7,318 bases of DNA, from NCBI GenBank assembly GCA_014238595.1, contig JABAAV010000001.1, positions 1-7,318 of the forward strand, in the 5' to 3' direction. The notes beneath the pieces are model-generated. The model had not been told where the DNA came from, made no database searches, and saw only the letters and a program-made list of their open reading frames with translations. The stretch comes from Myxococcales bacterium. Its GTDB lineage: Bacteria; Myxococcota_A; Polyangia; Haliangiales; J016. Both the position numbers and the translations under genes were made by a program. Positions 5,212-7,318 of the stretch are shown piece by piece; positions within the stretch are counted from its first letter, which is position 1; the number at the start of each line of letters is the position of its first letter.

Positions 5212-6847
5212 TTAATAAAGACGATGCCATCTCTTCTGGTGGCGTTAATCCTAGAAACATAAAACACGTTGCCGCAACCGACGAAAGAGACAAGTTTGAT
5301 TGCGAAGATAGTTGATATTGATTGTTATATCGTGGGTCAAAGACACAAAAAGGAACCGGATTTAAACTATGGCTGGTTCGTACAGCAGGCTTGCCTTCGT
5401 TATCGTATACAATAGAATTTCCCTCGTACTGTATCATCTCATCAGCATTGCCGTGATCAGCGGTCACCATCAAAACTCCATCCAAACGTGAAACAATCGA
5501 ACAAAGTTTCGCTACCTCTGTATCTAGAACTTCCATGGCAGCAACCGTGGCTTCAAAATCTCCCGTATGTCCAATCATATCTCCATTGGCATAATTGATT
5601 CGAACAAAATCAGTCTTAGTGCTATCTAAAGTTTCAATCAATCGCTCGGTAATTTGTGCCGCTTTCATCGCAGGCTGCTCATGAAAGGGTACATTATCTG
5701 AAGCAATTTCAATGTAAGATTCATATGAAGGATCAAACATTCCACTCCGATTTCCATTCCAGAAATACGTCACATGTCCATATTTTTGCGTTTCTGCAAT
5801 CGCTATTTGTTTGATTTGATTGTGAACCAAATATTCTCCCATGGTTCGCTCAATACAAGGAGGATGAACTAAATAATGTTGTGGAATATTTTCGTCACCA
5901 TCATATTGAAGCATACCCACATAAAAAACGTTTGGATGTTTGCCTCTATGAAACGGTGCAAAACTGGCTTGCTCAAAGGCTTGTGAAATTTCCAGAGCAC
6001 GATCACCACGAAAATTAAAACATACAACAGCATCACCTTCCAAAATACGCCCCACAGGATGGCCATGATCATCAGCAATTACAAATTCTGGCAAATCTTG
6101 ATCACCAAGATTTGATTCTTTGTAAGAAACTTCAATCGCTTCACGAGGTGAAGTAAATTTTCGACCTATCCCATGTACATGAGCATTATATCCACGCTCA
6201 ACCATCTTCCAATCAGCACCATAACGATCCATCGTTGTCGTCATTCGTCCACCACCAGATGCAATTTCAACATGACAATCTCGTAATCGAATCTCACGCA
6301 TTGCTTCTTCAAAACGATCTAAATATTTAAGGGCACTACGTACAGGAACATCACGACCATCTAAGAGGGCATGAACATATTGTTTTTGCACACCTTGTTT
6401 GCTGGCCTCAATGATTGATATGATCAAATGATTGATATGAGAATGCACGTTACCATCAGAAAACAATCCAATATGATGAAGCGATTGTTTCGTACCCACA
6501 CAATGTTTCAAAACTTGTTGCCATGATTTCCCTTGAAATAATTGGCGTGAAGCAATCGCATCTTCTACTAAACTTGAACCTTGTTGATGAACAACACCTG
6601 CGCCTAGAACATTGTGTCCCACTTCGCTATTGCCCATATCTTTGTTGGAACCAAGTCCAACAAATTTCCCATGCGCATAAAGACTCCGTGACAAAGGTCC
6701 GTTCATCAATTGATCTAACGTTGGTGTTACAGCAGTAGCTACAGCATCACCTCTATCGCCCTTGCCTATACCAACACCATCGAGAACAGCAAGAATCACT
6801 GGTCCTTTTCGTTTCAACATCCAAGGATGCGTTGAAAGCGTCCACAT
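5186..6847 (-). CDS. gpmI: 2,3-bisphosphoglycerate-independent phosphoglycerate mutase
   Basis: This 553-residue glycolytic/gluconeogenic enzyme interconverts 3- and 2-phosphoglycerate using two Mn ions and a phosphoserine intermediate. The alkaline-phosphatase-fold part has VLDGVGIG (D23), MGNSEVGHN with the catalytic Ser74, and near the C-terminus NYANGDMIGHTGD (418-430) and TADHGNADEM (462-471). The inserted transferase domain shows SDGNVHSH (130-137), DGRDVP (163-168) and NFRGDRALE (278-286). It is somewhat longer than the ~510-residue enterobacterial form and has the GPVxLxVLDGVGIG style of N-terminus seen in the long subgroup. Starting at ATG 6845-6847 keeps the family-like THPWMLKRKGP leader; M10 is an alternative, and neither has an obvious ribosome site. 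It follows lolA by three bases, so expression is probably coupled. All catalytic motifs look intact. Confidence 0.96.
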   Translation of the reverse strand: MWTLSTHPWMLKRKGPVILAVLDGVGIGKGDRGDAVATAVTPTLDQLMNGPLSRSLYAHGKFVGLGSNKDMGNSEVGHNVLGAGVVHQQGSSLVEDAIASRQLFQGKSWQQVLKHCVGTKQSLHHIGLFSDGNVHSHINHLIISIIEASKQGVQKQYVHALLDGRDVPVRSALKYLDRFEEAMREIRLRDCHVEIASGGGRMTTTMDRYGADWKMVERGYNAHVHGIGRKFTSPREAIEVSYKESNLGDQDLPEFVIADDHGHPVGRILEGDAVVCFNFRGDRALEISQAFEQASFAPFHRGKHPNVFYVGMLQYDGDENIPQHYLVHPPCIERTMGEYLVHNQIKQIAIAETQKYGHVTYFWNGNRSGMFDPSYESYIEIASDNVPFHEQPAMKAAQITERLIETLDSTKTDFVRINYANGDMIGHTGDFEATVAAMEVLDTEVAKLCSIVSRLDGVLMVTADHGNADEMIQYEGNSIVYDNEGKPAVRTSHSLNPVPFCVFDPRYNNQYQLSSQSNLSLSSVAATCFMFLGLTPPEEMASSLLITPEQKDS

Positions 6848-6850
6848 AAA

Positions 6851-7318
6851 TTATTTTTTTGTGTCCGTCATTGTGGTTATCGTATAACCACCCAAGGCTT
6901 TAGGATTAAACACAAACCATTCTTGTTTTATCGGTCTATTCCGTACAACATTCGTAAACAAAAAATGATTGGTATTTCCTGAAGCATCTAACACAATTGT
7001 TTCACGAACATGAAAATCTTTGGTATCGATTACAAGCCATACTTTTTGATATTGTGCGTTGGGCTTCTTAGGCTTGAGCAAAAGCACATGATCTTCTTTG
7101 CGTCCATATGTTCCATTGTCAGAATGAATAATAAACTCTTTTGATAAATTTCCCTTGCCATAAAGCAATGTTACCGCTACAGAAATATTTTCTTGTTTAA
7201 TATCTCGCTCTATCGCTCGTCTATCTGTGTGATAGACCATCCAAAGTGTTTTGCCATTTGAAATAAAACTTTTATGATGCTGCACCATATCATATTTTCG
7301 TTCGTAATAATCCCAACG
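6851..7318 (-). CDS. lolA: Outer-membrane lipoprotein carrier protein LolA, C-terminal part (5' end outside window)
   Basis: The frame is open through the right edge: ten codons (ending E-R-K-Y-D) precede the first internal ATG at 7288, so that Met is not the start. The ~155 visible residues match LolA landmarks: FISNGKTLWMVY (the SDGKTLWxY strand), then VWLVIDTKDFHVRETIVLD, GNTNHFLFTNVVRN (family pattern GNxxxFxFxN), and the closing FVFNPKALGGYTI (family FxFxxPxGxxVI). LolA is the periplasmic chaperone that takes lipoproteins from LolCDE to the outer membrane, so the organism has one. The missing part would include the signal peptide. The short C-terminal tail (TTMTDTKK) ends three bases before gpmI starts. 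Confidence 0.82.
   Translation of the reverse strand, partial: RWDYYERKYDMVQHHKSFISNGKTLWMVYHTDRRAIERDIKQENISVAVTLLYGKGNLSKEFIIHSDNGTYGRKEDHVLLLKPKKPNAQYQKVWLVIDTKDFHVRETIVLDASGNTNHFLFTNVVRNRPIKQEWFVFNPKALGGYTITTMTDTKK

Overview
This window looks like chromosomal DNA of a fairly AT-rich Gram-negative bacterium. An outer membrane is implied by a LolA-type lipoprotein carrier and by two genes whose products start with lipoprotein-like signal peptides. The long (~550-residue) form of cofactor-independent phosphoglycerate mutase and the short-repeat lipoprotein would fit a deltaproteobacterial/myxococcal-type lineage, but that placement is a weak guess. No tRNA, rRNA, CRISPR array or transposase is visible.

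Region 1 (1-641, minus strand) is the first ~213 codons of a lipoprotein: signal peptide with lipobox Cys, a spacer of 14 tandem P-[T/P]-V-V-E pentapeptides encoded by a 15/30-bp DNA repeat, then leucine-rich-like repeats that run off the left edge.

Region 2 (790-3194, minus strand) is a tightly packed three-gene operon: a ParA-type ATPase, a ribbon-helix-helix (ParG/CopG-like) protein, and a beta-class DNA methyltransferase fused to a C-terminal GIY-YIG-like (T5orf172/MUG113-type) domain. parA and the RHH gene overlap by 32 bases, and the methyltransferase reading frame starts on the base after the RHH stop. The outer two genes each carry one lesion: parA has an in-frame TAA just after the P-loop, and the methyltransferase has one extra base that splits it into two overlapping reading frames. 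The group resembles a decaying plasmid partition/modification module, or one containing sequence errors, now sitting beside housekeeping genes.

Region 3 (3195-3571) is a 377-base gap without genes. It holds two 33-bp direct repeats with internal dyads, three degenerate ~75-bp repeats, two promoter-like sites on the minus strand spaced by those repeats and pointing toward parA, and one weak plus-strand promoter candidate for the next gene. It is the best candidate for a partition centromere/operator.

Region 4 (3572-5211, plus strand) is a two-gene unit: a periplasmic-binding-protein (BtuF/FecB-like) lipoprotein followed two bases later by a YcbL-type metallo-beta-lactamase-fold hydrolase.

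Region 5 (5186-7318, minus strand) is lolA (5' end outside the window) followed three bases later by gpmI. The 3' ends of gpmI and the hydrolase gene overlap tail to tail by 26 bases.
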